Below are positions 17,052 through 25,584 of a DNA stretch of 64,000 nucleotides, piece after piece. This DNA is from Bradyrhizobium sp. 190. Lineage in GTDB: Bacteria; Pseudomonadota; Alphaproteobacteria; Rhizobiales; Xanthobacteraceae. Positions within the stretch are counted from its first letter, which is position 1. The number at the start of each line of letters is the position of its first letter. Location of the stretch: positions 124,001 to 188,000 of the forward strand of contig NZ_JADPJL010000062.1 of assembly GCF_023073415.1 (NCBI RefSeq), read 5' to 3'. Below the pieces are notes generated by a model. The model had not been told where the DNA came from, did not search any database, and saw nothing but the letters and a program-made list of their open reading frames with translations. The translations under genes and the position numbers were made by a program.

Positions 17052-17570
17052 TCAGCCAAGCGGATGCCGAAGGTCCGTCCTCATCACGTAGTTTTCGTAG
17101 GCCTGATCGGCGATCACAAAATCCGTCGAACCGATCCTGGTAAAGCCATGCCGGAGATAGAAGTCGATTGCCCGGCGGTTTTCGGCTTCGACCGTCAGCC
17201 AGGCGCTTTCGCCACCCATGCGCCTGCAGTGGTCCAGGGCATGACGCAACAGCGCGCCGCCCCTTCCGCCCGACTGGTGCCTCGGTTGAACATACAGGGT
17301 CGTGATTTCCAGCGGCGAGCAATCTGCCAGTGGCGGCGCAGCCGTCGAACAGACCTTCACGAAGCCATCAATTCCCGTCCGGTTCTCCGATACCCAGATC
17401 GTCAGATCGGGATCGCCGATCGCGTTACGAAACTTCCGCGCCGTGAATTCCGCAAGAACATAGTCCGCAAACACCGGACTGACGCCATTCCGGAGATACG
17501 TATTCAGCCAGACCTCTATGCTCACCGCGGCCAGGCTGGACGCGTCTCGTTCTTCGGCCTTCCTGATCAT
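17052..17570 (-). CDS. GNAT family N-acetyltransferase
   Basis: A 172-residue acetyltransferase. The acetyl-CoA-binding motif A is seen as LEITTLYVQPRHQSGGRGGALL followed by RHALDHCRRMGGESAWLTVE and the motif B part ENRRAIDFYLRHGFTRIGS. The substrate is unknown. Its ATG overlaps the stop of a small secreted-peptide gene by 4 bp, suggesting joint translation. Length and domain coverage are complete. Confidence 0.88.
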   Translation of the reverse strand: MIRKAEERDASSLAAVSIEVWLNTYLRNGVSPVFADYVLAEFTARKFRNAIGDPDLTIWVSENRTGIDGFVKVCSTAAPPLADCSPLEITTLYVQPRHQSGGRGGALLRHALDHCRRMGGESAWLTVEAENRRAIDFYLRHGFTRIGSTDFVIADQAYENYVMRTDLRHPLG

Positions 17571-17755
17571 GCCTGCTCACATCCCTGCACGAGGCCTTCA
17601 AAGCGGGCGGTCCGGGTCGGGACCCGGCGTGCCGGTTCCAAGCATGGCGACTGGGTGACCGATGGGGACTGAGCTTTGGCAGAATGGCCAAGCCCGAGAA
17701 TACCGATCAGTGCAGCAGCGCCAATCGTGGACAGTGTACGAACACAGTTTCGCAT
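17567..17755 (-). CDS. Small secreted hypothetical protein
   Basis: A 62-residue product with a clear signal peptide (MRNCVRTLSTIGAAALIGIL, cleavage near SAKA|Q) and a mature part of about 35 residues containing two Cys. It ends in an ATGA overlap with the acetyltransferase gene, which supports real translation. I recognise no family. Confidence 0.5.
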   Translation of the reverse strand: MRNCVRTLSTIGAAALIGILGLGHSAKAQSPSVTQSPCLEPARRVPTRTARFEGLVQGCEQA

Positions 17756-17899
17756 GACTGGTTACCTCCGCAATCGCAGCTAAGGCTACGCCAGATATTC
17801 GCCGGGCGGAAATATGACTCAACATACCCTGCGTACTTTGCGGACCTGAACCTCGCCGACGCATGTAACGGTACAAACTTCTTCGCCGGCCGATGGGGC

Positions 17900-18565
17900 T
17901 CATTCGATCAACAACAGACCGCGTTTCCTTTTCCCGTCCCAGGTGTCCATCGCTGCAAACAAACGGTCGCGTTCGATAAGCCATGGTTGATAATCGCGAT
18001 TCACGTCCAGGACGAAGACCAGATCCTCCGCCTCCAGATACCCTCCGATCGGAGAGTGATGGCCTGCCCCGCCTCCGAAAATTTCCTTGCGGCTGAAATT
18101 GATGATGTAGCGGCGGCCAGGCTCGTTGGCACGCCGCAGGTGCCGCTGGAATTGTTCGGGTGAGAGATCTCGCAACACGCTAACGGTGCGATTTGTCTTC
18201 GAGCGCGTGACTTCCCCAAGCTCGTCAAGTGTCAATCCCATAAAACAAACGCCGGTCCTGCAACGACCCGTCCCCGCCAGAACCGCAGCCTCGGAGGTTG
18301 CCGTTTCGCCGAGGGATCTCAGCGCGTTCGCTATACTGGCGGGGCCGCACAACGACGGGTTCGACTGCCACGTCAGTTCCCTCTTGAAGGTTGATGCCGC
18401 AGGCAACGCCCATGCTTTCTCAACCCCGGCTTCAGACCGCGTAACGGACGAACGAATGGCATCAGGGCGTACACTGGTCTGGCTGACGATAAGGCTGGCA
18501 CCGCCAACCAAAGTGATCAGCGCCAACACGCCAGCAAACAACGCAATCCTTGCCGCTCGGCTCAT
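17900..18565 (-). CDS. Phytochelatin synthase-like cysteine protease
   Basis: A 221-residue protein corresponding to the N-terminal catalytic domain of phytochelatin synthase (PF05023 type). One N-terminal hydrophobic segment (residues 5-28) is a signal anchor or signal peptide. The papain-like triad is recognisable: Cys73 in NPSLCGPASIAN, His169 in GAGHHSPIGGYL and Asp187 in VFVLDVNRDYQPW. Bacterial half-length enzymes mainly hydrolyse glutathione to gamma-glutamylcysteine and make little phytochelatin, so a glutathione or thiol-peptide role is likely, acting outside the cytoplasm. It is a single-gene unit, with no metal transporter next to it. Confidence 0.85.
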   Translation of the reverse strand: MSRAARIALFAGVLALITLVGGASLIVSQTSVRPDAIRSSVTRSEAGVEKAWALPAASTFKRELTWQSNPSLCGPASIANALRSLGETATSEAAVLAGTGRCRTGVCFMGLTLDELGEVTRSKTNRTVSVLRDLSPEQFQRHLRRANEPGRRYIINFSRKEIFGGGAGHHSPIGGYLEAEDLVFVLDVNRDYQPWLIERDRLFAAMDTWDGKRKRGLLLIE

Positions 18566-18744
18566 AAGTTTGAGTTCTCGCTAGGGCAATCACGTACCGA
18601 TTGTTGGGCCGAAAACCGCGTTGCCTTGGACGGACTGGAGAACTTCTATTGCCAGCCGAGCAAGGCTATTTTGGCTTACGCGTTGGCTCTATGAACGGTT
18701 TCACATTCGCAAGCATGCTCGCCGGACCTTCGGCACCGAAGCGA

Positions 18745-18812
18745 TGGAGCAGCCGTCGCGCATTACGATATCAACGTTCCAGCAACCGTCCGACATCAGT
18801 CGGCGGCTCAGA
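18745..18812 (-). pseudogene. Fragment of the small hypothetical family seen at 14402-14623
   Basis: Reading the minus strand gives RRLMSDGCWNVDIVMRDG, matching ELISDGCWNVEIVTPDG of the intact gene at 14402-14623. No start or remaining body is present; flanking frames are closed. It is therefore the remnant of a second copy. The remainder of 18566-18830 shows nothing recognisable. Confidence 0.6.
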
Positions 18813-18830
18813 ATTTATCAGTTCTCGCCC

Positions 18831-19241
18831 CTAGCTGTGAAACTTCAGCCCGTCGACGATCTTGTCGATCACCTTGCGCTCGGCGCGCATCGCGAGCCCG
18901 ACCAGATTGAGCTCGGCGCGGATCACGGCGCGCACCACTTCGCGGTTGGCGGCGTCATGCGTGGTCTTGAACATGTCCTCGGTATAGACCGCGGGGGTGA
19001 CGTTGCGGGCGAGCGCCCGTTCAAGTGCGCGGGAGAGCCCCGACCGGTCGGCGCCGTAGATCAGGATCGGCTGGCCAATCAACGACAGATATTTCGTGCC
19101 GGATGCATCGCCATAGGGCTCGCCGATGCATTCGGGAAAGGCCGCGGCAATGCCGCCGGCGAGGAATGAAGCGACGTTGAGCTTCTGCCACGGTTCGAGG
19201 TCGGTCCGGATCACGACCGCGATCTTGGTGTCGAATTGCAT
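18831..19241 (-). CDS. DUF2000 family protein
   Basis: A 136-residue DUF2000 protein, related in fold to peptidyl-tRNA hydrolase-like proteins, function unknown. Family features are the opening FDTKIAVVIRTDLEPWQKLN, the NVASFLAGGIAAAFPECIGE segment and YLSLIGQPILIYGADRSGL. Length is normal. It stands alone on the minus strand, downstream of the DUF4189 gene. Confidence 0.82.
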   Translation of the reverse strand: MQFDTKIAVVIRTDLEPWQKLNVASFLAGGIAAAFPECIGEPYGDASGTKYLSLIGQPILIYGADRSGLSRALERALARNVTPAVYTEDMFKTTHDAANREVVRAVIRAELNLVGLAMRAERKVIDKIVDGLKFHS

Positions 19242-19333
19242 GATTGATTTGCGCCGATGACGGGATTGGAACGGTTCGCGCCAAGCGTAGCGTCAATATG
19301 TCCGAAGCGGAAGACCACGTCGGGTGAGGAAGC

Positions 19334-19726
19334 TCACCCCTTGGCGTCGCAGGCCCAGGCGCGGATCACACACTCCTTGCCGCCGAATTCGTAGCACTTC
19401 CTTGTCGCGGCGTTGAGCGAGCTGGAAATTTTCGGCTTTACGGCATAGCCGTGGGGACCGCACGGATTGGTCATATCGACCGCGAGCGCGGCGCAGGCCC
19501 GATTCATGGTGAGCGCGGTGCAGTTGCCCTTGCACTGTTTCAGCGCCGCGGCACGCGCGGCGGCCTCGGCCGGATAGTCATAGGCCTGGCCATAGGCGCC
19601 GCATTTGCCGACGGCGAAGGCGCCGGCCGCCCACGCCCTGGTGATGTAGCCCGAGACGCCCAGTGTCAGCGTCAGCGCAACGATAAAGAGCGCGCGGCGC
19701 TTGGCCGCGACGGTCGAAACGATCAA
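19334..19726 (-). CDS. Secreted DUF4189-type protein
   Basis: A 130-residue exported protein: an N-terminal hydrophobic segment (about 12-33) then a Cys-rich domain with AFAVGKCGAYGQAYDYPAEA, ALKQCKGNCTALTMNRACAA and ECVIRAWACDAKG. The pattern (aromatic, AYD-type start, paired cysteines) fits DUF4189, often secreted and disulfide-bonded. Function is unknown. The ATG at 19726 is preceded by GGGAGGGGCTT, a usable ribosome-binding site. Confidence 0.75.
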   Translation of the reverse strand: MIVSTVAAKRRALFIVALTLTLGVSGYITRAWAAGAFAVGKCGAYGQAYDYPAEAAARAAALKQCKGNCTALTMNRACAALAVDMTNPCGPHGYAVKPKISSSLNAATRKCYEFGGKECVIRAWACDAKG

Positions 19727-19795
19727 AAGCCCCTCCCCCGAGGTAACCTGCAGAATCTAACCGGGAGGGAGTTTCAACTTGGTGAATAGGAGCTT

Positions 19796-19881
19796 CGTAG
19801 GGTGGGCAAAGCGCAGCGTGCCCACCATTTCTCTGCGATTGTGAAAGGATGGCGGGCACGCTGCGCTTTGCCCACCCTACG
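19796..19881. repeat. Palindromic repeat (family B) overlapping a stop codon
   Basis: Arms of 28 bp beginning CGTAGGGTGGGCAAAGCGCA are perfect reverse complements around a 30-bp loop. The right arm contains the TAG stop (complement of 19877-19879) of the molybdopterin-linked nucleotidyltransferase gene. The element probably also terminates transcription of that operon. Confidence 0.85.
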
Positions 19882-21481
19882 ATCCCCGTGCCGCCTCGAG
19901 CGCCTGCGGGGTGTCGATATCGAGAAACGCGCTCTGGCCGTCGACCGGGACTTCCGCGACGGCCTCCGTGTGCTTGGCGATCAAATGGCGGGCACCGACA
20001 TCGCCGTCGAGCGTCATCAATTCCTTGAAGAAGCGCCGCGACCACAGCACGGGATTGCCGCGGCGGCCGTCGCTGACGGGTACGGCGATAAGATGGCCGC
20101 GGTCCGGCGCGAAGGTCTCGATGAGCTGATCGATCAGTTCGGCAGAGATCAACGGCATGTCGCCGAGGCAGACGACGGCACCGTCGGCATTTTCGGGCAC
20201 CGCTGATATGCCGGCCTTGACCGAGGACGCGAGGCCCCCGGCGAAATCCGGGTTGCGGACGAATTTCACGTTGAGCCCCGCCAGCGCCTGCTCGACGAGA
20301 TCGGCCTGATGGCCGGTGACGACGATCACGTCATTCGCTTTCGATGCCAGCGCCTGCTCGGCGACGATTCGCACCAGCTTCTTGCCGTCGATTTCGGCGA
20401 GCAGCTTGTTGGGGCCGCCCATCCGGGTCGAGCGCCCGGCGGCAAGCACGACGGCGGTGACGTTGCGGTTGGCTTCGAGGTCGGCAACGGTGCGCGGCTG
20501 CGGCCGGGTGACGATTTCCATCAGGAGGCCGCCGACGCCCATGCCGGTCAGCTCAGCGCGCGTGACCTTCAACCCGGCGAGAAGCCGCATCAGCACCCAG
20601 TCAAAACCGTTTTCGACGGGCGAACGCGCGCAGCCCGGTGCGCCCAGCACCGGCACGCCGCCGGCACTGCCGATCAGCAGCAAATTGCCGGGATCGACCG
20701 GCATGCCGAAATGCTCGATCGCGCCGCCGATCTCGGTGATCGCGGCCGGGATCACGTCGCGGCGGTCGGCGATCGCGGACGCGCCGAACACGATCACCAG
20801 CTCAGCGCCGAGACCGAGCAATTCCTTGATGGACGAAGCCAGATCAGCTTCATCATGCGGCACGCGACGCTCGGCAACGATGGTGGCGCCAGCGGGCGCC
20901 AGCCGTTCCGCGGTCACCCGCAAGGTCTTGTCGATCACCTTTGGCGAAAGCCCGGGCAGCAGGGTCGAGACCACGCCGACCTTCTTGATGGTGTAAGGCG
21001 CAATCCGCAGCGCGCCCTTGCCCGCGACATCGACGGCGGCATCGCGCAGCTTCGCTTCGACGCCGAACGGAATGAGTTTGACCGTCGCGATCATCTCGCC
21101 TTCGACGACAGGCTTGAAGGCAGCGAGCGTCGCGAAAGTTATGGCTTCGTCGACGCCGTTGATGCGGTCGACCGCTGATCGATCCACCACCAGCACGCCG
21201 GCCTGCGCCGCGAACAGGTTGGATCGGCCGGTAAAGGCGCGCTCGACATTGACGCCCTCGCCGGCAACCGCCTGCGCGATGCTGGCGGCCGCAACGTCCT
21301 CGGAGACGTCGCCCTCCTCCAGCCGCACCACGACGATCTCTTTGACGCCCGCCTTGTTGAGCGCTTCGACCTCGGCAGGCCCAATCGTGGTGCCTTTCTT
21401 GAGCACCAGCGCCCCCTGCCGCAGCGTATGCACGGTGACGCCGCCAATCGCGTCGGCCGGACTGGCGGGACCGAACTTCAT
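19877..21481 (-). CDS. Molybdopterin-binding / MocA-type nucleotidyltransferase fusion
   Basis: A 534-residue fusion. Residues 1 to about 340 resemble the MoeA/MogA-like molybdopterin-binding domain (GVVSTLLPGLSPKVIDKTL, AELVIVFGASAIADRRDVIP, GCARSPVENGFDWVLMRLLA). Residues about 348-534 form a MobA/MocA nucleotidyltransferase with VVLAAGRSTRMGGPNKLL and VVCLGDMPLISAELIDQLIE. Such fusions probably make molybdopterin cytosine dinucleotide for xanthine-dehydrogenase-type enzymes. It overlaps the xdhC-like gene upstream by 4 bp and is the last gene of the cox-like cluster. Confidence 0.85.
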   Translation of the reverse strand: MKFGPASPADAIGGVTVHTLRQGALVLKKGTTIGPAEVEALNKAGVKEIVVVRLEEGDVSEDVAAASIAQAVAGEGVNVERAFTGRSNLFAAQAGVLVVDRSAVDRINGVDEAITFATLAAFKPVVEGEMIATVKLIPFGVEAKLRDAAVDVAGKGALRIAPYTIKKVGVVSTLLPGLSPKVIDKTLRVTAERLAPAGATIVAERRVPHDEADLASSIKELLGLGAELVIVFGASAIADRRDVIPAAITEIGGAIEHFGMPVDPGNLLLIGSAGGVPVLGAPGCARSPVENGFDWVLMRLLAGLKVTRAELTGMGVGGLLMEIVTRPQPRTVADLEANRNVTAVVLAAGRSTRMGGPNKLLAEIDGKKLVRIVAEQALASKANDVIVVTGHQADLVEQALAGLNVKFVRNPDFAGGLASSVKAGISAVPENADGAVVCLGDMPLISAELIDQLIETFAPDRGHLIAVPVSDGRRGNPVLWSRRFFKELMTLDGDVGARHLIAKHTEAVAEVPVDGQSAFLDIDTPQALEAARGS

Positions 21482-22194
21482 GCCGCCTGCACCTTCGCGG
21501 TTTGCTTTGCGCCTTCCTTGGGCAGCCGCAGCTCGGCGGTGATCTCGGCCATGATCGAGACCGCGATCTCCGACGGCGACACCGCACCGATGGAAAGCCC
21601 GATCGGCGCATGGATGCGCGCGATGTCGGCATCATCAGCGCCCTGCGCCTTCAACCGCTCGGCGCGCTTGGCATGAGTCTTTCGCGAGCCGAGCGCGCCG
21701 ATATAGAAGCAGTCGCGCTCGAAAGCATGCAGCAGCGCCGGGTCGTCGATCTTGGGATCATGCGTGACGGCGACGAACGCCGTGTAGTGATCGACGTTCA
21801 GCGGCGGCAGCGCCACGTCCGGCCATTCGGCGATCAGCGGCACGTCGGGGAAGCGCTCGGGGCTCGCGAACGCCGTGCGCGGATCGACCACCGTCACGTC
21901 GTAATCGAGCGAACGCGCCAGCGGCGCCAGCGCCTGGCTGATATGGACCGCGCCGACAATGACAAGCCGCGCAGTCGGCGCGTAGACGTTGAGGAACAGT
22001 TTTTTGCCGCCGCTCTCGATCATGCCGCTCTTGCCCATGCGGAGCTGCTTTGAGAGTTCGGCGCTCAACGGATCGGTTGCGATATCCTTGGCCTTCACCA
22101 GCCGCTGCTCGCCATTGGCGGTATCGGTGATCACGATGACCGGGCGGCGCGCGGCGCGCTCAGTATTTACCTGTGTGAGTGTTTCCAGTTTCAC
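21478..22194 (-). CDS. XdhC family protein (C-terminal Rossmann type)
   Basis: A 238-residue XdhC-type maturation factor. The Rossmann-like half is clear: ARLVIVGAVHISQALAPLAR, YDVTVVDPRTAFASPERFPD and FYIGALGSRKTHAKRAERLK, followed by IHAPIGLSIGAVSPSEIAVS. XdhC proteins bind molybdenum cofactor and deliver the sulfurated form to the large subunit of Mo-hydroxylases. It overlaps both neighbours by 4 bp. The XdhC_CoxI N-terminal domain sits in the separate next gene, a split arrangement. Confidence 0.87.
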   Translation of the reverse strand: MKLETLTQVNTERAARRPVIVITDTANGEQRLVKAKDIATDPLSAELSKQLRMGKSGMIESGGKKLFLNVYAPTARLVIVGAVHISQALAPLARSLDYDVTVVDPRTAFASPERFPDVPLIAEWPDVALPPLNVDHYTAFVAVTHDPKIDDPALLHAFERDCFYIGALGSRKTHAKRAERLKAQGADDADIARIHAPIGLSIGAVSPSEIAVSIMAEITAELRLPKEGAKQTAKVQAA

Positions 22195-22520
22195 GACTGG
22201 CCCACCTTCTCGACGAAGACGCGGATGGTGCCGCCGCAGGACAGGCCGACATTCCAGGCGGTCTCGTCGGCGACGCCGAACTCCAGCATTTTTGGCTTGC
22301 CGCTGGCGATCACGTCCAGCGCCTCGGTGACGACGGCGCCCTCGACGCAGCCGCCGGAGACCGACCCTAAGAACGTGCCGTCATCGTTGATGACGAGGCT
22401 CGATCCGGCCGGCCGGGGCGCCGAGCCCCAGGTCTCGACCACGGTCGCCAGCGCCACGCCGTGGCCGGCTTTTTGCCAGTTCTCGGCGGCCTGCAGAATG
22501 TCTTCGTCGCGGTTGAGCAT
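22191..22520 (-). CDS. XdhC/CoxI family protein (N-terminal domain only)
   Basis: A 109-residue protein equal to the XdhC_CoxI domain: VALATVVETWGSAPRPAGSS, FLGSVSGGCVEGAVVTEALD and the Cys-containing VGLSCGGTIRVFVEKV. The Cys residues are those proposed to hold molybdenum cofactor. Together with the adjacent Rossmann-type XdhC protein it would form a functional XdhC. The genes overlap by 4 bp. Confidence 0.87.
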   Translation of the reverse strand: MLNRDEDILQAAENWQKAGHGVALATVVETWGSAPRPAGSSLVINDDGTFLGSVSGGCVEGAVVTEALDVIASGKPKMLEFGVADETAWNVGLSCGGTIRVFVEKVGQS

Positions 22521-22533
22521 GGGAGAACCTCCT

Positions 22534-23739
22534 TCAGGCTGCCGATCGGATCAGGCTGCGATGGTGCGGCGGGGGCGGCGCCGAAAGCGCCTCGATCAGC
22601 CCTTCCATCGATGTCAAGTTATGCACCGGGCGGAATTCGTCAACGTGCGGCAGCATCATTTTGATACCCTGCGCCTTGGCCTCGAAGGCGCTGTAGCGCA
22701 GCAGCGGATTGAGCCAGATCAGGCGCCGGCAAGACCTATGCAGCCGGTCCATCTCGAAGGCCAGCTTGGCGTCAGCCTCCCGCTCCAGCCCGTCTGATAT
22801 CAAGAGCACGATGGCGCCCTGCCCGAGCACCCGACGGCCCCACAATTTGTTGAAGCTGTGCAGCGAGGTGGCGATGCGGGTGCCGCCGGCCCAGTCCTCC
22901 ACCGACGACGAACAGCTCGCCAGCGCTTCATCCGGATCGCGCGCCCGCAGCGCCCGCGTCACATTGGTGAGCCGCGTGCCGAACAGGAACACGGACACGC
23001 GCTTGCGGGCGTCGGTGATGGCATGAAGGAAATGCAGGAACAGGCGGGTATATTCGCTCATCGACCCCGAGATATCCAGGAGCGCCACGATCGGCGCCGG
23101 CTTCTCGATCCGGCCGAGCTTTCTGATGTCGATGATCTCGCCACCGGTGCGCAAGGAGCTGCGCAGCGTGCGCCGCATGTCGAGCCGTAGGCCTTTTGAG
23201 TCCGGCTGATAGCGGCGGGTGCGCAGTTCGGCCTGCGGCAGCTTCATATTGGCGATGGCGCGCGTGACCTCGGCGATCTCGGCCGCGCTCATCTGCGCAA
23301 AATCCTTTTTCTGCAGGATCTCCTTGTCGGAGACCGACAGCCGCAGCTCCTGTTCCTGGATCTGCTCGGCCTCGTCGCGCATCGACGGCTGCGCCAGCGC
23401 CTCCTGCACGCGGCGCGAGGCCGGCGGCGGCTTCTTCCTGGCGTGATCCGGCAGCGGCACCGAATCCAGCATGTGCTTCCAGTCTTCGGCGGCGCGGAAG
23501 AACAGGTCGAAGGCCTGTGCGAAGATCAGCATATGCTCGTGACGCTTGACGAAGATCGCCTCCAGCGTGGCGTAGACATCAGCGCGGTTGCCGATCTCGA
23601 TCGCCTGCAGCGCGTTGAGCGCGTCGATGACCGCGCCGGGGCCGACGGGAATCCCGGCCGCACGCAGCGCGCGGGCGAAGCCGACGACGTTGTCGGCCAT
23701 ATGCCCGGTCGGCGGATTGAGGTGATCGATATCAGTCAT
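22534..23739 (-). CDS. coxE: VWA-domain protein, CoxE-like
   Basis: A 401-residue CoxE-type protein. The C-terminal von Willebrand A-like domain has the metal-site motif VALLDISGSMSEYTRLFLHF (DxSxS), TRIATSLHSFNKLW and VLLISDGLERE. The N-terminal half is helical and charged. With the MoxR-like ATPase it forms a chaperone pair that helps introduce sulfur and copper into the CO dehydrogenase active site in characterised systems. The ATG at 23739 is preferred over a GTG five codons earlier. The symbol is by position and family. Confidence 0.85.
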   Translation of the reverse strand: MTDIDHLNPPTGHMADNVVGFARALRAAGIPVGPGAVIDALNALQAIEIGNRADVYATLEAIFVKRHEHMLIFAQAFDLFFRAAEDWKHMLDSVPLPDHARKKPPPASRRVQEALAQPSMRDEAEQIQEQELRLSVSDKEILQKKDFAQMSAAEIAEVTRAIANMKLPQAELRTRRYQPDSKGLRLDMRRTLRSSLRTGGEIIDIRKLGRIEKPAPIVALLDISGSMSEYTRLFLHFLHAITDARKRVSVFLFGTRLTNVTRALRARDPDEALASCSSSVEDWAGGTRIATSLHSFNKLWGRRVLGQGAIVLLISDGLEREADAKLAFEMDRLHRSCRRLIWLNPLLRYSAFEAKAQGIKMMLPHVDEFRPVHNLTSMEGLIEALSAPPPPHHRSLIRSAA

Positions 23740-23776
23740 GGTGCAACCCGTCACTCCGGGGCGCGCGATGCGCGAG

Positions 23777-24685
23777 TTAATTCTCGCTCGTCGCTTCCTT
23801 CAGAACCTTCTGCAGCGTATCGCCCTGCATCCGCGCGATGTCGTCCTGGTATTTCAGCAGCGCGCCCAGCGTGTCGCCGACCATTTGCGGCGTCAGCGAG
23901 CGGGCGTCGAGCTCCGTTAAGGCGGTCGCCCAGTCGATGGTCTCGGCAACGCCCGGCGACTTGTAGAAATCCTGATCGCGCAGCACCTGCACGAAGCGGA
24001 CGACCTGCTGCGACAGTTTTGCCGAGATGCCCGGCACGCGCGACTTGACGATCGCGAGCTCGCGCTCGGCCTCCGGGTAGTCGACCCAGTGATAGAGACA
24101 GCGGCGCTTCAGCGCGTCGTGAATCTCGCGGGTACGGTTGGAAGTGATGATGACGATCGGCGGTTGCGGCGCCTTGATGGTGCCGAACTCGGGGATCGTC
24201 ACCTGGAAGTCGCTGAGGATCTCCAGAAGATACGCCTCGAACGCCTCATCGGCGCGGTCGAGTTCGTCGATCAGGAGCACCGGCGCGCCGGCGACGTCAG
24301 GCTCCAGCGCCTGCAGCAGCGGGCGCTTGATCAGAAAACGCTCGGCGAAAATATCCGACGACAATTGCTCGCGGTCGGTATCGCCGGCGGCCTCCGCCAG
24401 GCGAATCGCGATCATCTGCGCCGCACTGCTCCACTCGTAGACGGCGGAAGCGACGTCGAGCCCCTCGTAGCATTGCAGGCGGATCAGCTTGCGCCCGAGC
24501 GCCGCCGACAGAACTTTTGCGATTTCCGTCTTGCCGACGCCGGCCTCACCTTCGAGAAACAGCGGCCGGCCCATGCGCAGCGACAGATAGGTCACCGTCG
24601 CCAGTGACCGCTCGGCCAGATAGCCGCGCGAGGTCAACAACTCGAGCATGCCATCGACGGATTTGGGCAGCGCCGATGCACTCAT
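23777..24685 (-). CDS. coxD: MoxR-type AAA ATPase, CoxD-like
   Basis: A 302-residue AAA+ ATPase of the MoxR family. Walker A is LFLEGEAGVGKTEIAKVL, Walker B PVLLIDELDRADEAFEAYLL, with sensor 1 in PPIVIITSNRTREIHDALKR. Oligotropha CoxD unfolds or remodels apo-CO dehydrogenase so that the CuSMo centre can mature. Here it directly precedes the CoxE-like gene and follows the FAD subunit gene after only 52 bp. The ATG at 24685 is chosen; a TTG two codons earlier is in frame. Confidence 0.88.
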   Translation of the reverse strand: MSASALPKSVDGMLELLTSRGYLAERSLATVTYLSLRMGRPLFLEGEAGVGKTEIAKVLSAALGRKLIRLQCYEGLDVASAVYEWSSAAQMIAIRLAEAAGDTDREQLSSDIFAERFLIKRPLLQALEPDVAGAPVLLIDELDRADEAFEAYLLEILSDFQVTIPEFGTIKAPQPPIVIITSNRTREIHDALKRRCLYHWVDYPEAERELAIVKSRVPGISAKLSQQVVRFVQVLRDQDFYKSPGVAETIDWATALTELDARSLTPQMVGDTLGALLKYQDDIARMQGDTLQKVLKEATSEN

Positions 24686-24737
24686 GGGCAAACCTGTTCT
24701 GGGAAAGCCAATCTCGATACGCCGGTAATCGGCAAGC

Positions 24738-25541
24738 TTACTTCGCCGTCGCGGCTTCGACGGCGCGGCGCGTCAAGACGCCGATCAGATGCGCGCGATA
24801 TTCGGCGCTGCCGTGCAGATCGCTGTTCAGCCCATCGGCCGGCGCCGAGATGCCGTCGAGCACCTTGTGCGAAAAACGCTTCTTCAGCGCTTCCTCGAAC
24901 GCGGTAGCGCGGAACACGCCGTCCGAGCCGGCGCCGGTGACGGCGACGCGCACATCCGACGGACGCTTGGCGACGAACACGCCGACCAGCGCGTAACGCG
25001 AGGCCTGGTTGCGGAACTTGATGTAGGCCGCCTTCTTCGCCAGCGGGAACATCACCTTGGTGATGATCTCGTCGCTCTCCAGCGCAGTGGTGAACAGGCC
25101 CTGAAAAAACTCTTCCGCCTTGAGGCGGCGCTTGTTGGTGACGATGGTGCCGCCGAGCGCGAGCACCGCGGCAGGATAATCCGCGGTCGGATCGTTGTTG
25201 GCGAGCGAGCCGCCGATGGTACCCTTGTGACGCACCGCGGGATCGCCGATTCCGCCGGCAAGCTCGGCCAGCGCCGGAATGGCTTCGCCGACGATCGGCG
25301 ACGTCGCGACGGCCGCATGTTTGGCGGTCGCGCCGATCACCAGCGAACGGCCCTTCATCTCGATGGCGTCGAGCCCTTCGATATGGGAGAGGTCGACCAG
25401 ATGCGGCGGGCTGGCGAGCCGCTGCTTCATGACCGGCACCAGCGTATGACCGCCGGCGATCACCTTGGCGTCTTCGTTCTTCAACAGGAGGTTGGCGGCC
25501 TGCCGCACGGTCCCCGGACGATGATATTTGAATTCGTACAT
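24738..25541 (-). CDS. coxM: FAD-binding medium subunit of Mo-hydroxylase (CoxM-like)
   Basis: A 267-residue FAD-binding subunit of the xanthine dehydrogenase/CO dehydrogenase family. FAD motifs are AKVIAGGHTLVPVMKQRLAS and the TIGGSLANNDPTADYPAAVL block, followed by the CO_deh_flav_C domain (RVAVTGAGSDGVFRATAFEE). The start at 25541 begins MYEFKYHRPGTV, the usual opening. It passes electrons from the 2Fe-2S subunit to an acceptor. The molybdenum subunit that should accompany it is absent from both sides. Confidence 0.9.
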   Translation of the reverse strand: MYEFKYHRPGTVRQAANLLLKNEDAKVIAGGHTLVPVMKQRLASPPHLVDLSHIEGLDAIEMKGRSLVIGATAKHAAVATSPIVGEAIPALAELAGGIGDPAVRHKGTIGGSLANNDPTADYPAAVLALGGTIVTNKRRLKAEEFFQGLFTTALESDEIITKVMFPLAKKAAYIKFRNQASRYALVGVFVAKRPSDVRVAVTGAGSDGVFRATAFEEALKKRFSHKVLDGISAPADGLNSDLHGSAEYRAHLIGVLTRRAVEAATAK

Positions 25542-25584
25542 TGAGAACTTCCTGATCGCGGTCGCGATGAAATCGATTGGTCGA

